Positions 7,708-16,076 of a stretch of 42,737 nucleotides of DNA are shown in pieces. Source of the DNA: Caulobacterales bacterium (GTDB lineage: Bacteria > Pseudomonadota > Alphaproteobacteria > Caulobacterales > Caulobacteraceae); assembly GCA_947474395.1 (NCBI GenBank), contig CANJID010000034.1, positions 1-42,737 of the forward strand, in the 5' to 3' direction. Within the stretch, counting starts at the first letter, position 1, and the number at the start of each line of letters is the position of its first letter. Below the pieces are notes generated by a model, which was not told the DNA's origin, did not search any database, and worked only from the letters and a program-made list of their open reading frames with translations. The translations under genes were made by a program, and so were the position numbers.

Positions 7708-8369
7708 TGCCCGCCGCCATCACCCTGGACGCCGTGACCGAGGCTCTGGCTCCGCGCCTGCCGATCTACCGCTGGCGGCGTCCGGTCTACCAGGCGACCA
7801 TGCTGCGCGACCTGCAGCGGGTCTGGCGCGGACCGCACGCCCGCGTGCTCGACGTCGGCGGCGGCACCGGGGTGATCGCCCAGGCCGTGAAGGACCTGTT
7901 CGGCGTGGCCGAGCTGGTTTCGATCGACGTGGAGGACCGCTTCCTCCCAGATCTGACCGTCGAGACCCGCACCTTCGACGGCGTGGCCCTGCCTTATCCG
8001 GACGGCGCCTTCGAGGCGGTGATGTTCAACAACGTGATCCACCACGCGCCCCCGGCGGCGCGGCCCGCCCTCATGGCCGAGTGTCGGCGCGTGGCGGGGG
8101 ATGGCCCGATCTACATCAAGGACCACCTGGCGGTCAGCGGCCTCGACCACCGGCGCCTCGGCGTCCTGGACTGGCTCGGCAACACCCCGTTCAAGGGGAT
8201 GATCGCGGCGGACTATCTGGAGGATGCCGAGTGGCGCGCTCTCGCCTCGGCCGCCGGCAGCCGCATCGCCGAGACGTTGAAGGCCAGCCCCTATCGCCGC
8301 GGCCCGATGGCGGCGGCCTTCCCGAACCGGCTGGAGATCACGATGCGCTGGGAGAAAGGCGCGGCCTGA
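7707..8369 (+). CDS. Class I SAM-dependent methyltransferase (Methyltransf_11 type), cassette copy 2
   Basis: 220 residues from the ATG at 7707, which shares its A with the GtrA stop. SAM-binding glycine loop VLDVGGGTGVI at about residues 46-56, acidic SIDVED, and motif IV AVMFNNVIHHA. A KDHLAVSGLDHRRL segment follows. The 3' end overlaps the convergent GT-C gene tail-to-tail by 32 bp (8338-8369). The substrate is probably a sugar or lipid intermediate of this cassette. Confidence 0.85.
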   Translation: MPAAITLDAVTEALAPRLPIYRWRRPVYQATMLRDLQRVWRGPHARVLDVGGGTGVIAQAVKDLFGVAELVSIDVEDRFLPDLTVETRTFDGVALPYPDGAFEAVMFNNVIHHAPPAARPALMAECRRVAGDGPIYIKDHLAVSGLDHRRLGVLDWLGNTPFKGMIAADYLEDAEWRALASAAGSRIAETLKASPYRRGPMAAAFPNRLEITMRWEKGAA

Positions 8370-10179
8370 GCCCGGCGGCCGCCGCGGACTGGGCCGGAGC
8401 CTTGCCGCAACCCAGATCGGCCACCAGCTTGCGCGCCGCCGCCAACTTCGGGGGCGGGCCGCCCGGGCTCACGCTCATCCCCGCCGCCAGGCCCTCGGCC
8501 ATGCCGAACACCGCCGTCCGGCCGCTTCCGCATAGGGTGCGAATCTGGCCCTCGGTCAGGACGCCGAGGTCCATCACCTTGGGACTGTTCCTCAGCAGCG
8601 GATCGTTGCGGACCAAGTCCTCGGCGTAGAACAGGCCGGTCGGATCGACCAGCACGACCTCCGCGTCCGTATGGCGGATGGCGTTGGCGGCGGTCGCGTA
8701 GGGCCGGATCATGGCCTCGACCTGCCACGCGCGGATCGGCAGCAGGACGGCGAGCGAGAAGACCGCCGAAGCGGCCAGGACAGTGTGGGCCGCCCGCCGG
8801 TCGGAGGGCTGCATTGGATCGGTGAGCCGCATCCAGGCGAAGGCGGCGAGGAGGGCGGCGCCGCCGAGCAGGCCGTGCAGATAACGGTAGCCCCAGCCGT
8901 GGCCCTGGAACGGCAGGAGGACGGCGAAGACCGCCAGGGTCAGCCCTATCCCGGCGGCGAGGCAGAGCAGGGGCCCCCGCGCGCGGATCGCGGCGGTCAT
9001 CCCGATCACGGCCAGGACCGGCAGCAGGGGGTTCTGCCAGGCGGCGAAGCGGAACAGGTTTCTGGCCATCAGGCCGATGGCGCCAGGATCGAGCTTGGCC
9101 AGCATGCCGGCCGCCCGCTGGGCGATGAAGCCGGCGCCGAGGTGGCTCTCGGCATGGGCCGCTCCCTCCACCCCGCCGCCGGGCAGGACGAAGGTCCAGT
9201 AGCTCAGCCAGAACAGGCCCATCACCGCATAGGCAAGCGTGTGGAAGGACGCGAGGCCCCAGCGCCGCTGTAGCCACAGGCCCAGGACGAAGGGGGCGGC
9301 GAACAGGGGGAAGAACAGCACCTGGTGCAGGCCATAGATCGCGAAGCCCACGACGACGGCGGCGACCTGGCTGAGCCGATCGGGGCGCAGGAACAGCCAC
9401 AGCCAGACCATGTTCAGGGCCAGGTGCGCCGACTGGGCGTAGGGCGTCATGGCCGTGACCAGCACCTGGCTGGAGGTGGCCAGCAGAAGGGCGGCGAGCG
9501 CCGCCGCGTCCTGTCGCTCCGGCCACAGCCGCCGGGCCACGCCGTAGGTCGCGCCGATCCCCACCGCCGTCCACATCGCCCCCGCCGCCCAGGCGGCCCC
9601 GACCATGTCCAGGCCGGCGCGGAACAGGGCGTTCAGCGGCAGGTAGAGCGAGGACCAGGCGTCGCCCGCCGCCGAGCGGATGACGTATTGCGGCTGCAGG
9701 GCGAAGGCGTAGGGCCGCCAGGCCTCGGGGATGGGCGCGGTCATGGCCCCGTGGCGGAACCCGGCCCCGTCGAAGCCGACCAGGAACTCGTCCATGGCGT
9801 AGGGATAGGCGTGGCAGACCGCGAACCAGCCGGCGCCGGCCACGGCCGCCGCGAAACCCGCCGCGATCCATCCGGACCGCGCCGCCAGGGCCGCAGGCGC
9901 GCTCCAGGCGGGTGCGAGGTGCAGGGGAGCGAAGCGCAGCAGGACCAGGAAGACGGTGGTGGCGATCATCACCGGCACGTCCTGCTGGAAGAAGAACAGG
10001 TCGGCGATGGTCAGGCGCTTCAGCAGGACGAAGTCCGCGACCCCGATCCCCAGGCAGACCAGCATCCAGGCCAGCCAGATCGTCAGCAGGGGGGCGCGCC
10101 AGTCGGGCGCCGCCACCGGGACGGCGGACAGGGCGGGCAGGTTCGGCTCTGCGGGCGCGGCGGAGGACATCGCGGCCAT
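8338..10179 (-). CDS. Large polytopic membrane protein, probable GT-C glycosyltransferase
   Basis: 613 residues with roughly eleven to thirteen membrane segments and a periplasmic-type C-terminal domain of about 130 residues. The acidic pair in YAMDEFLVGFDG, in the first large loop, is placed as in GT-C enzymes, where an Asp-Glu acts near the lipid-linked donor. I do not recognise a named family beyond this. It is the only gene of the cassette's right half on the minus strand. It diverges from the GT-C gene at 10289 and runs tail-to-tail into the methyltransferase. The start could be the ATG at 10179 or at 10170. Transferase function is inferred from fold-like features and context. Confidence 0.6.
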   Translation of the reverse strand: MAAMSSAAPAEPNLPALSAVPVAAPDWRAPLLTIWLAWMLVCLGIGVADFVLLKRLTIADLFFFQQDVPVMIATTVFLVLLRFAPLHLAPAWSAPAALAARSGWIAAGFAAAVAGAGWFAVCHAYPYAMDEFLVGFDGAGFRHGAMTAPIPEAWRPYAFALQPQYVIRSAAGDAWSSLYLPLNALFRAGLDMVGAAWAAGAMWTAVGIGATYGVARRLWPERQDAAALAALLLATSSQVLVTAMTPYAQSAHLALNMVWLWLFLRPDRLSQVAAVVVGFAIYGLHQVLFFPLFAAPFVLGLWLQRRWGLASFHTLAYAVMGLFWLSYWTFVLPGGGVEGAAHAESHLGAGFIAQRAAGMLAKLDPGAIGLMARNLFRFAAWQNPLLPVLAVIGMTAAIRARGPLLCLAAGIGLTLAVFAVLLPFQGHGWGYRYLHGLLGGAALLAAFAWMRLTDPMQPSDRRAAHTVLAASAVFSLAVLLPIRAWQVEAMIRPYATAANAIRHTDAEVVLVDPTGLFYAEDLVRNDPLLRNSPKVMDLGVLTEGQIRTLCGSGRTAVFGMAEGLAAGMSVSPGGPPPKLAAARKLVADLGCGKAPAQSAAAAGLRPRLSPSAS

Positions 10180-10288
10180 CTAATCAGCCGCCGGTTCGCA
10201 ATTTCCTAACCGTGTGGGCAAGCCTCCGGCGACCGTCGCGATCCCCTGTGCTCTGGCGGCGGCGGGCCTGACGCTTTACCAAGCGGCG

Positions 10289-11833
10289 ATGACCACCCTC
10301 GAGGCCGATCCTGCCCTCAAGGCCGAGGCGCGCCAGCAAGTCGCCGCTCCGCCGACGCTGGTCGAGCGGGCGACCGTGCTGCTGGCCGTCGCCGCCATCG
10401 CGGCCGGGTGCCTCGCGCGTTTCTTCATCGCCGGCCATCAGCCCCTGTGGCTGGACGAGACCTGGACCGGCGCCATCGCCATGCAGCACGGCCTGGGAGC
10501 CGTCTTCCAGCAGATCTGGTGGGACGTGAACGCCCCGTTCTACTACCTGTTCGCCCACCTCTGGAGCCAGGTTGCGGGCCTTTCCGACCCGGCGCTTCGC
10601 CTGCCCAGCGCAGTCTTCGGCGGCGTGGCGGCGGTGGTGGTGGCGCTCCGCCCCGTCCAGGGCCTGCCGAGGGGCGCGCGCCTGACCTGGGCGGCCCTGC
10701 TGGCGGTGTGGATTCCCGGCGTCTGGTTCTCCGGTGACGCCCGCTGTTACGCCCTGCTGCTGATGTTGGCGACCTTGCAGACCCTGGCCTTCGTGCGCCT
10801 GCTCCAGGCGCCGGACCTGAAGCGCGCGGCCGTCTGGGCGGGGCTCGGCGCCCTTTCCATCCTGACCCACTACCACGCGGTTTTTCTGGGGGCCTTCCAG
10901 GGCCTCGCCTACCTCGCCTATGCGCGGGGCAAGGCGGTTAGGACCTGGCCGGCGGCCCTGCTCTTCGTCCCTGCCTTCGCCTGGATCGCCATCCACCTGC
11001 CCCGCATCCAGGACTTCGCCCGCCCGGACATCGTCTGGTATTCGCCCCTGACCTTCGAGCGCCTGCCCCGCGCGGCCTTGCGCTTCCTGGCCGGGACCGA
11101 CGAGGTGGCGATCGGCCTCGCCGTCGCGGGGGTCGCGGCCCTGGCGCTGGGCTTCCTGTTGAAACCCAAGGGCCGCCGCGAACCCTGGCCCGTCGACCAG
11201 GCCCTGTGGATCGCCGCCGGGACGGCCCTGCTGGGCGCCATGGCGGTGATCGCGCTGGGCTTCTTCCGGGCGAGCTTCGTCGACCGCTATCTCTTCCCCT
11301 TCATGCCGGGGCTGTTCCTGGGCCTGGCCATGATCGCCCAGGCCCTCGCCCGCCGCTGGTCCCTGGCCTATGCGGCGGTGATCCTGGCCTTCGCCATCCC
11401 CGCCGTCCCCTGGGCCCGGACCCAGGTCCAGCACGGCTGGCGCTTCTACAATTTCGAGGTCGCCTCGACCGAGCTGATGAAGAACGATCCCCAGCGTCTG
11501 GTGTTCTTCTGGGATCATCCAGCGGGCCCCGTCGAGGCGCCCGGCCAGCTCGACGCCGTGGGCGGTTTCTTCTTCCGCCGCGCGGGCCATCCCATCGCCG
11601 TGACGCCGGTGATCCTGAAGCCCGGGGAAGAGCCCAACGCCCGCCTCTTGGCTGACGCGAAAGAGCCTCGCACGGCGATCCTGTGGATGTACGACATCGG
11701 CGTGCGCGGCACCGCCGCCCGCAGCCACAAGCCCGCCCTCGACACCCTCGACCCGACCCTGAAGTGCCGCCAGCTCGGCAGCGGCTCCATCGGCATTCTC
11801 GCCTGCGACCGGGGCCCGGAGATCAAGCCGTGA
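10289..11833 (+). CDS. GT39/PMT-like GT-C membrane glycosyltransferase
   Basis: 514 residues from the ATG at 10289. A GTG at 10214 would add 25 residues with no family resemblance. The first external loop has PLWLDETWTGAIA, the Asp-Glu catalytic pair of the PMT/ArnT group, then DVNAPFYYLFAHLW. About nine to eleven membrane helices follow, and there is a soluble C-terminal tail from about residue 400. The DE motif plus the D-x-N-x-P-x-YY element is strong support for a polyprenyl-phosphate-sugar-dependent transferase. It overlaps the GT2 gene by GTGA, the expected pairing of sugar loader and transferase. Confidence 0.78.
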   Translation: MTTLEADPALKAEARQQVAAPPTLVERATVLLAVAAIAAGCLARFFIAGHQPLWLDETWTGAIAMQHGLGAVFQQIWWDVNAPFYYLFAHLWSQVAGLSDPALRLPSAVFGGVAAVVVALRPVQGLPRGARLTWAALLAVWIPGVWFSGDARCYALLLMLATLQTLAFVRLLQAPDLKRAAVWAGLGALSILTHYHAVFLGAFQGLAYLAYARGKAVRTWPAALLFVPAFAWIAIHLPRIQDFARPDIVWYSPLTFERLPRAALRFLAGTDEVAIGLAVAGVAALALGFLLKPKGRREPWPVDQALWIAAGTALLGAMAVIALGFFRASFVDRYLFPFMPGLFLGLAMIAQALARRWSLAYAAVILAFAIPAVPWARTQVQHGWRFYNFEVASTELMKNDPQRLVFFWDHPAGPVEAPGQLDAVGGFFFRRAGHPIAVTPVILKPGEEPNARLLADAKEPRTAILWMYDIGVRGTAARSHKPALDTLDPTLKCRQLGSGSIGILACDRGPEIKP

Positions 11834-12786
11834 CCGAGCCCGCCCCCAAGGTCTCCATCGTCGCCCCCTGCTTCAACGAAGAGCAGTCGCTTCCCCTGTT
11901 CGCCGAGCGGGTGGCGGCGGCCTGCAAGGCGGCGGTCGGCGAAGCCTACGAGATCGTCCTGGTCAACGACGGCAGCCGCGACGGCACCTGGTCGGTGATC
12001 CAGTCCCTGGCCCAGCGCTGGCCGCACATCGTCGGGATCAACCTGTCGCGCAATCACGGCCACCAGCTCGCCGTCACGGCGGGGCTGAACCTGGCGCGGG
12101 GGATGCGGGTCCTGGTGATCGACGCCGACCTGCAGGACCCCCCGGAGCTGCTCTCCGCGATGATGGCCCGCATGGATGAGGGCTACGACGTGGTCTACGG
12201 CAAGCGCCGCAGCCGGGCCGAGGAGAGCCGCTTCAAGCTCGCCACCGCCAGCCTGTTCTACCGCCTGCTGGCGCGGGTCTCGGAGGTGGAGATTCCCACC
12301 GACGTGGGGGACTTCCGCCTGATGTCGCGGCGCATCGTCGACCGGCTGAACGCCATGCCCGAGCACGACCGCTTCATCCGCGGCATGGTCGCCTGGCTGG
12401 GCGGGCGCCAGGCCGAGGTGCTCTACGACCGCGACGCGCGCCACGCGGGGGAGACCCAGTACACCCTGGCGAAGATGCTGCGGCTGGCCGCCAACGGGGT
12501 GGCGAGCTTCTCCACCGCCCCGCTGAAGATCGCCATCGTCCTGGCCCTCGTCGGCATGGCCCTGGCCTGCGCCATCCTGCTCTACGCCCTGGTCGGCTTC
12601 TTCACCGGCAAGACCGCGCCGGGGTGGACGAGCCTCGCGCTCATCATGGTGTTCTTCGGGGTGGGCCAGCTGGGGTGCCTGGCCATCATCGGCGCCTACC
12701 TGGGGCGGACCTACATGCAGGTGAAGGGCCGGCCCCTCTACCTGATCGACGAGATCGTCGCCTCTCCCGCAGAACCGGAAGGCTGA
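11830..12786 (+). CDS. GtrB/DPM-like family 2 glycosyltransferase (bactoprenyl-phosphate sugar synthase)
   Basis: 318 residues from a GTG at 11830 that overlaps the preceding stop. GT-A domain: VSIVAPCFNEEQSLPLF, VLVNDGSRDGT, and the metal site VIDADLQDPPE near residue 100. GDFRLMSRRIVDRLN and a KMLRLAANG segment precede two C-terminal helices (about residues 235-262 and 270-298), then GRTYMQVKGRPLYLI. This is the classical GtrB/ArnC/DPM1 architecture, in which UDP- or GDP-sugar is transferred to polyprenyl phosphate at the cytoplasmic face. With the GT-C gene upstream and GtrA downstream it completes a three-part Gtr module. Confidence 0.88.
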   Translation: MTEPAPKVSIVAPCFNEEQSLPLFAERVAAACKAAVGEAYEIVLVNDGSRDGTWSVIQSLAQRWPHIVGINLSRNHGHQLAVTAGLNLARGMRVLVIDADLQDPPELLSAMMARMDEGYDVVYGKRRSRAEESRFKLATASLFYRLLARVSEVEIPTDVGDFRLMSRRIVDRLNAMPEHDRFIRGMVAWLGGRQAEVLYDRDARHAGETQYTLAKMLRLAANGVASFSTAPLKIAIVLALVGMALACAILLYALVGFFTGKTAPGWTSLALIMVFFGVGQLGCLAIIGAYLGRTYMQVKGRPLYLIDEIVASPAEPEG

Positions 12787-12789
12787 CTC

Positions 12790-13485
12790 ATGGACGCCGC
12801 CGAGTTCGACAAGTTCGCCGACGAGTACCTGGCCGTCCACGCGGCCAACATCCGCATCTCCGGCGAGGATCCGGAGTATTTCGCCCGCTACAAGATCGAG
12901 GAGATCAGGCGCCGCTGGACCGCCGCCGGCTGGCCCGAGCCCCGCGCCATCCTCGACTTCGGCTCGGGCATCGGCGCCTCCATCCCCCACCTCGCCGAGG
13001 CATTCCCCGGCGCGGCGATCACCGCCCTCGACGTCTCGGAAAAGAGCCTCGCCATAGCCGAGGGCCGCTTCGGGGCCCTGGCCAGGTTCGTGCGCTACGA
13101 GGGCGGAGACATTCCCCTGCCGGAAGGCGGCTTCGACCTCATCTTCTCGGCCTGCGTCTTCCATCACATCGAGGCGGAGGAGCACGTCGGCCTGTTCGCC
13201 GAGCTTCGGAAGCTGCTCTCGCCCCAGGGGCGGATGGCGATCTTCGAGCACAACCCGGTCAATCCGGTGACCCGCTACATCGTCGCCACCTGCGAGTTCG
13301 ACGAAAACGCGGTCCTGATCCCCGCGCCCCTGTTCAAGCGGCGGCTGAAGGCGGCGGGCTTCGCGGATGTGGAGGCGGCCTACACCGGCTTCTTCCCCGG
13401 CGCGCTCAGGGCCCTGCGGCCGCTCGAACGCTACATGACCGCCCTGCCCATCGGCGCCCAGTACTACACCCTGGCCCATGGCTGA
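12790..13485 (+). CDS. Class I SAM-dependent methyltransferase, cassette copy 3
   Basis: 231 residues; the ATG at 12790 is preceded by GGAAGG at suitable distance. SAM loop ILDFGSGIGAS at about residues 55-65, acidic ALDVSE, motif IV LIFSACVFHHI. The C-terminal part contains IFEHNPVNPVTRYIV, seen in methyltransferases that sit beside GtrA and GT2 genes. It overlaps the GtrA gene by 8 bp. It may methylate the polyprenyl-linked sugar before flipping, but the acceptor is unproven. Confidence 0.83.
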   Translation: MDAAEFDKFADEYLAVHAANIRISGEDPEYFARYKIEEIRRRWTAAGWPEPRAILDFGSGIGASIPHLAEAFPGAAITALDVSEKSLAIAEGRFGALARFVRYEGGDIPLPEGGFDLIFSACVFHHIEAEEHVGLFAELRKLLSPQGRMAIFEHNPVNPVTRYIVATCEFDENAVLIPAPLFKRRLKAAGFADVEAAYTGFFPGALRALRPLERYMTALPIGAQYYTLAHG

Positions 13486-13870
13486 GCTGCCCGGCCTCCT
13501 GGCGCGGTTCGGCCTCGCGGGCCTGGCCAATACGGTGGTGGGGTTCGCCGTGATCGCGGCCCTGGACGCCGGCCTGGGCGTCGAGAAACACCTCGCCAAT
13601 GCGGCCGGCTACGCGGTGGGGATCGGCCTCGGCTTCGTCCTCAACCGGGGCTTCGTCTTCCGCAGCGAGGCGGGCGCGCGCGCCACGGCGCCGAAGTACC
13701 TCGCGGCCATCGCCATCGCCTTCTGCCTGAACCAGCTGGTCCTGACCGGCGCGGGCGCCGTGCTGGGGCCCGAGCGCGCCATGCGCCTCGCCGCCCAACT
13801 CCTCGCCATGGCCAGCTACACCGCCCTGCAGTTCGTGCTGTTCAGGGCCTGGGTGTTCCGGAAGCCCTGA
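13478..13870 (+). CDS. GtrA-family membrane protein, copy 3
   Basis: 130 residues and four predicted membrane helices, with the family pattern RFGLAGLANTVVGFAVIAAL, then GFVLNRGFVF and the C-terminal LQFVLFRAWVF. It is the last gene of the cassette, eight bases overlapped with the methyltransferase. Its three relatives-in-context (GT-C, GT2, methyltransferase) all lie directly upstream on the same strand, so its cargo is probably the sugar loaded by the GT2 enzyme at 11830. Confidence 0.85.
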   Translation: MAELPGLLARFGLAGLANTVVGFAVIAALDAGLGVEKHLANAAGYAVGIGLGFVLNRGFVFRSEAGARATAPKYLAAIAIAFCLNQLVLTGAGAVLGPERAMRLAAQLLAMASYTALQFVLFRAWVFRKP

Positions 13871-13928
13871 CAAAATATCGCGCTCACCCCGGCGCCCAGG
13901 CTTTTTCTAACCCACGCGCGCTCAGAGC

Positions 13929-13958
13929 AAAAAACCTGGGTCCCGGCTTTCGCCGGGA
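13929..13958 (-). terminator. Intrinsic terminator after hisG, formed by a palindromic repeat
   Basis: On the minus strand, the 7-bp stem TCCCGGC/GCCGGGA closes a GAAA tetraloop (13941-13958), followed after six bases by six T (13929-13934), ten bases beyond the hisG stop. On the plus strand the same stem is followed by TGAGCGGGTTTT, so it may also end the GtrA transcript. The six-base gap before the T run makes it weaker than a textbook terminator. Confidence 0.6.
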
Positions 13959-13968
13959 TGAGCGGGTT

Positions 13969-14931
13969 TTAGAGAGCGAGGCGTGCAGCCAGCGCATCCA
14001 CCGCCGGACACGCCGCCTCGAACACGTAGTCGGGGCGGGTGACGCTGACGGGGCCGACGCCGGCCGAGCCGAGGGCGGCGGCGACTTCGAACAGGGCGTC
14101 GTTTGGGACCAGCAGGCCGTCGGAGCGGCGGGAGGCGCCGCGCTTCAGGTAGGGCTTCACGGCCTTGGCGGCGGCCTCGTCCTGCTCGGGAGGCCAGCGC
14201 AGGGCGGCGGTCTCGCGAGCTCTCGCCTTGGCTTCGACCACGGAGACGAGGCGGCGAAGCTGATCCACCTGCGCGGCGGTCCAGGGTGCGCGGAGGCTCG
14301 CCGCGAGCTGGGCTTGGCTGCGCAGGATCACCCCGTCGCCCACGACCTTCAGGTTGTTGGCCGCGAGGGTCGCGCCGGTGGTGGTGATGTCGACCACCAG
14401 TTCGGCGGCGCCGGCGGCGGGGGCGCCCTCGGTGGCGCCCAGGGACTCCACGATCCGGTAGTCGGCCACGCCCTTGGCGGCGAAGAAGGCCCGGGTCAGG
14501 GCCATGTATTTGGTCGCCACCCGCAGCGGCGCGCCGGTGCGGGCGAGGTAGAGGTGCGCCACGTCCTCGATGTCGGCCATGGTCTCGACGTCGATCCAGC
14601 TCTGCGGCGCGGCCACCACCACGTCGGCGCGGCCGAAGCCCAGGGCCCGCAGCAGCATGACCTTGTCGTCCAGGCCCTCTTCACGTTCGCGCAGGAGGTC
14701 CTCGCCGGTGACGCCGAGGTGCACATCCCCCGCCTCGACCGCCGAGGCGATGTCGGCGGCCGAGAGCAGGCGCACTTCCGCGCCGGGCAGGCCGCGAAGC
14801 GAGGCGCGATAGCCGCGGTCGCCGCCGAGGCTCTCGACCCGGAAGCCGGCGTCCGCGAGCCAGCCTTCGGTCTGTTCCTTCAGCCGGCCCTTGGAGGGCA
14901 GGGCGATGGTGAGGGGAGCGGCTTGGCTCAT
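13969..14931 (-). CDS. hisG: ATP phosphoribosyltransferase catalytic subunit
   Basis: 320 residues. First enzyme of histidine synthesis: ATP plus PRPP gives phosphoribosyl-ATP. The start LTIALPSKGRLKEQT, then GVTGEDLLRE, LRVATKYMALTRAFF, and the PRPP-loop region ELVVDITTTGATLAANNL are diagnostic. Proteins that work with HisZ are usually about 210-235 residues. Here about 90 extra residues follow (SDGLLVPNDALFEVAAALG and onward), which might be a regulatory-type C-terminal domain. It overlaps hisZ by ATGA and is the last gene of the hisS-hisZ-hisG unit. Confidence 0.93.
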   Translation of the reverse strand: MSQAAPLTIALPSKGRLKEQTEGWLADAGFRVESLGGDRGYRASLRGLPGAEVRLLSAADIASAVEAGDVHLGVTGEDLLREREEGLDDKVMLLRALGFGRADVVVAAPQSWIDVETMADIEDVAHLYLARTGAPLRVATKYMALTRAFFAAKGVADYRIVESLGATEGAPAAGAAELVVDITTTGATLAANNLKVVGDGVILRSQAQLAASLRAPWTAAQVDQLRRLVSVVEAKARARETAALRWPPEQDEAAAKAVKPYLKRGASRRSDGLLVPNDALFEVAAALGSAGVGPVSVTRPDYVFEAACPAVDALAARLAL

Positions 14932-16076
14932 ATCGCGCCCTCCTTCCAGGCTCGCCCAGGCCGGACGATGCAGCCGATGGCGCAGGCGCCCGCCGCCCCG
15001 CCGAGGCGGGCGGGCAGGCCGTCGTAGCGCCCGCCGGCAGCGACCAGCCGGTCGGGGCCAAGGGCGGCTGAGCGGACCTCGAACAGCACGCCGTCGTAGT
15101 AGCCGAAGGGCCGGACGAGGCCGGTGGAAAGGGTCATGGCGGCCTCGGGCACGCCGGTCGCGACCAGGGCCTTAAGCCGCTCGATCCAGGCGGCGATGGC
15201 CATGCCGATATCGGCCTTGGCCTCGTAGCCAAGGCGCTCGACGGCATCGAGGGCCGCGCGGGGCGAGCCCGTGACCTGGAGATAGCGGCCGATCAGGTCG
15301 GCCTCGGCGGGAGACAGGGGCGCGACGCGCCCGGCCTCGGCCCGCTCGACCAGGCGGTGGACGATTTCCGCGGGGCCGCGTCCGCCCACAGGCTGGATGC
15401 CGGCGAGGCGCCAGAGCTCCTCCAGCACGGCGGCGGCCTCGGCCTCCGGCAGGTCGGTGAGGAGGTGGGAGAGGCGGCTTCCGCCGTTGGCGACGGTCTG
15501 GGCCGGCTCCTGCGCCCGTTCCAGCTCGGCCGAAAGGCCCCGGCCGCTGGCGAAGGCGCGGGCCAGCCGCGTGCGCACCGCGTCGGGAAGGCCCATGGCC
15601 TGGATGAAGGCTGCGAACAGGCCGACGTCGCCCAGGGCGAGCGACAGGTCCTTGCGGCCTCCGGCGTTGGCGGCGGCCCAGGCCAGGGCGGCCATTTCGG
15701 CGTCCTCGGCCACCGGATCGCTTGCCGGGCCGTAGCGCTCGGCGCCGATCTGCAGATATTCCACCGCCCGGCCGGAGTCGGCGGGGGCCACGCGGAACAC
15801 CTTGCCCTCGTAGAGGTAGCGACCCTCGGCCGCGCCGCCCGCGATGTGGGCGAGCGCCACCGGGATGGTGAAGTCGGGGCGCAGGGCCAGGGCCTCGGCG
15901 CCCTCGGTCTGGACCACGAACAGGCGCGGGCGCATGGCCTCGCCCGCCAGGTCCAGCAGGACGGTGAGGGGCTGCAGCACCGGGGCGTCGGTCCACTCGC
16001 CGCCGAAAGCCTCGAACGGCGCACGGACGGCGGCGAGGACCTTGGCGGGGATCGCGGCTTCGGTCAGGAGGCTCAT
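14928..16076 (-). CDS. hisZ: ATP phosphoribosyltransferase regulatory subunit (HisRS paralogue)
   Basis: 382 residues with the class II synthetase-like core, including LALRPDFTIPVALAHIAGG (motif-2-like) and YLYEGKVFRVAP, and a C-terminal AAGGRYDGLPARLGGA (motif-3-like). It lacks an anticodon-binding domain. HisZ proteins have no tRNA-charging activity but bind HisG and make it sensitive to histidine. It overlaps hisS upstream and hisG downstream by 4 bp each, so all three are probably translated as a coupled unit. Confidence 0.92.
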   Translation of the reverse strand: MSLLTEAAIPAKVLAAVRAPFEAFGGEWTDAPVLQPLTVLLDLAGEAMRPRLFVVQTEGAEALALRPDFTIPVALAHIAGGAAEGRYLYEGKVFRVAPADSGRAVEYLQIGAERYGPASDPVAEDAEMAALAWAAANAGGRKDLSLALGDVGLFAAFIQAMGLPDAVRTRLARAFASGRGLSAELERAQEPAQTVANGGSRLSHLLTDLPEAEAAAVLEELWRLAGIQPVGGRGPAEIVHRLVERAEAGRVAPLSPAEADLIGRYLQVTGSPRAALDAVERLGYEAKADIGMAIAAWIERLKALVATGVPEAAMTLSTGLVRPFGYYDGVLFEVRSAALGPDRLVAAGGRYDGLPARLGGAAGACAIGCIVRPGRAWKEGAI

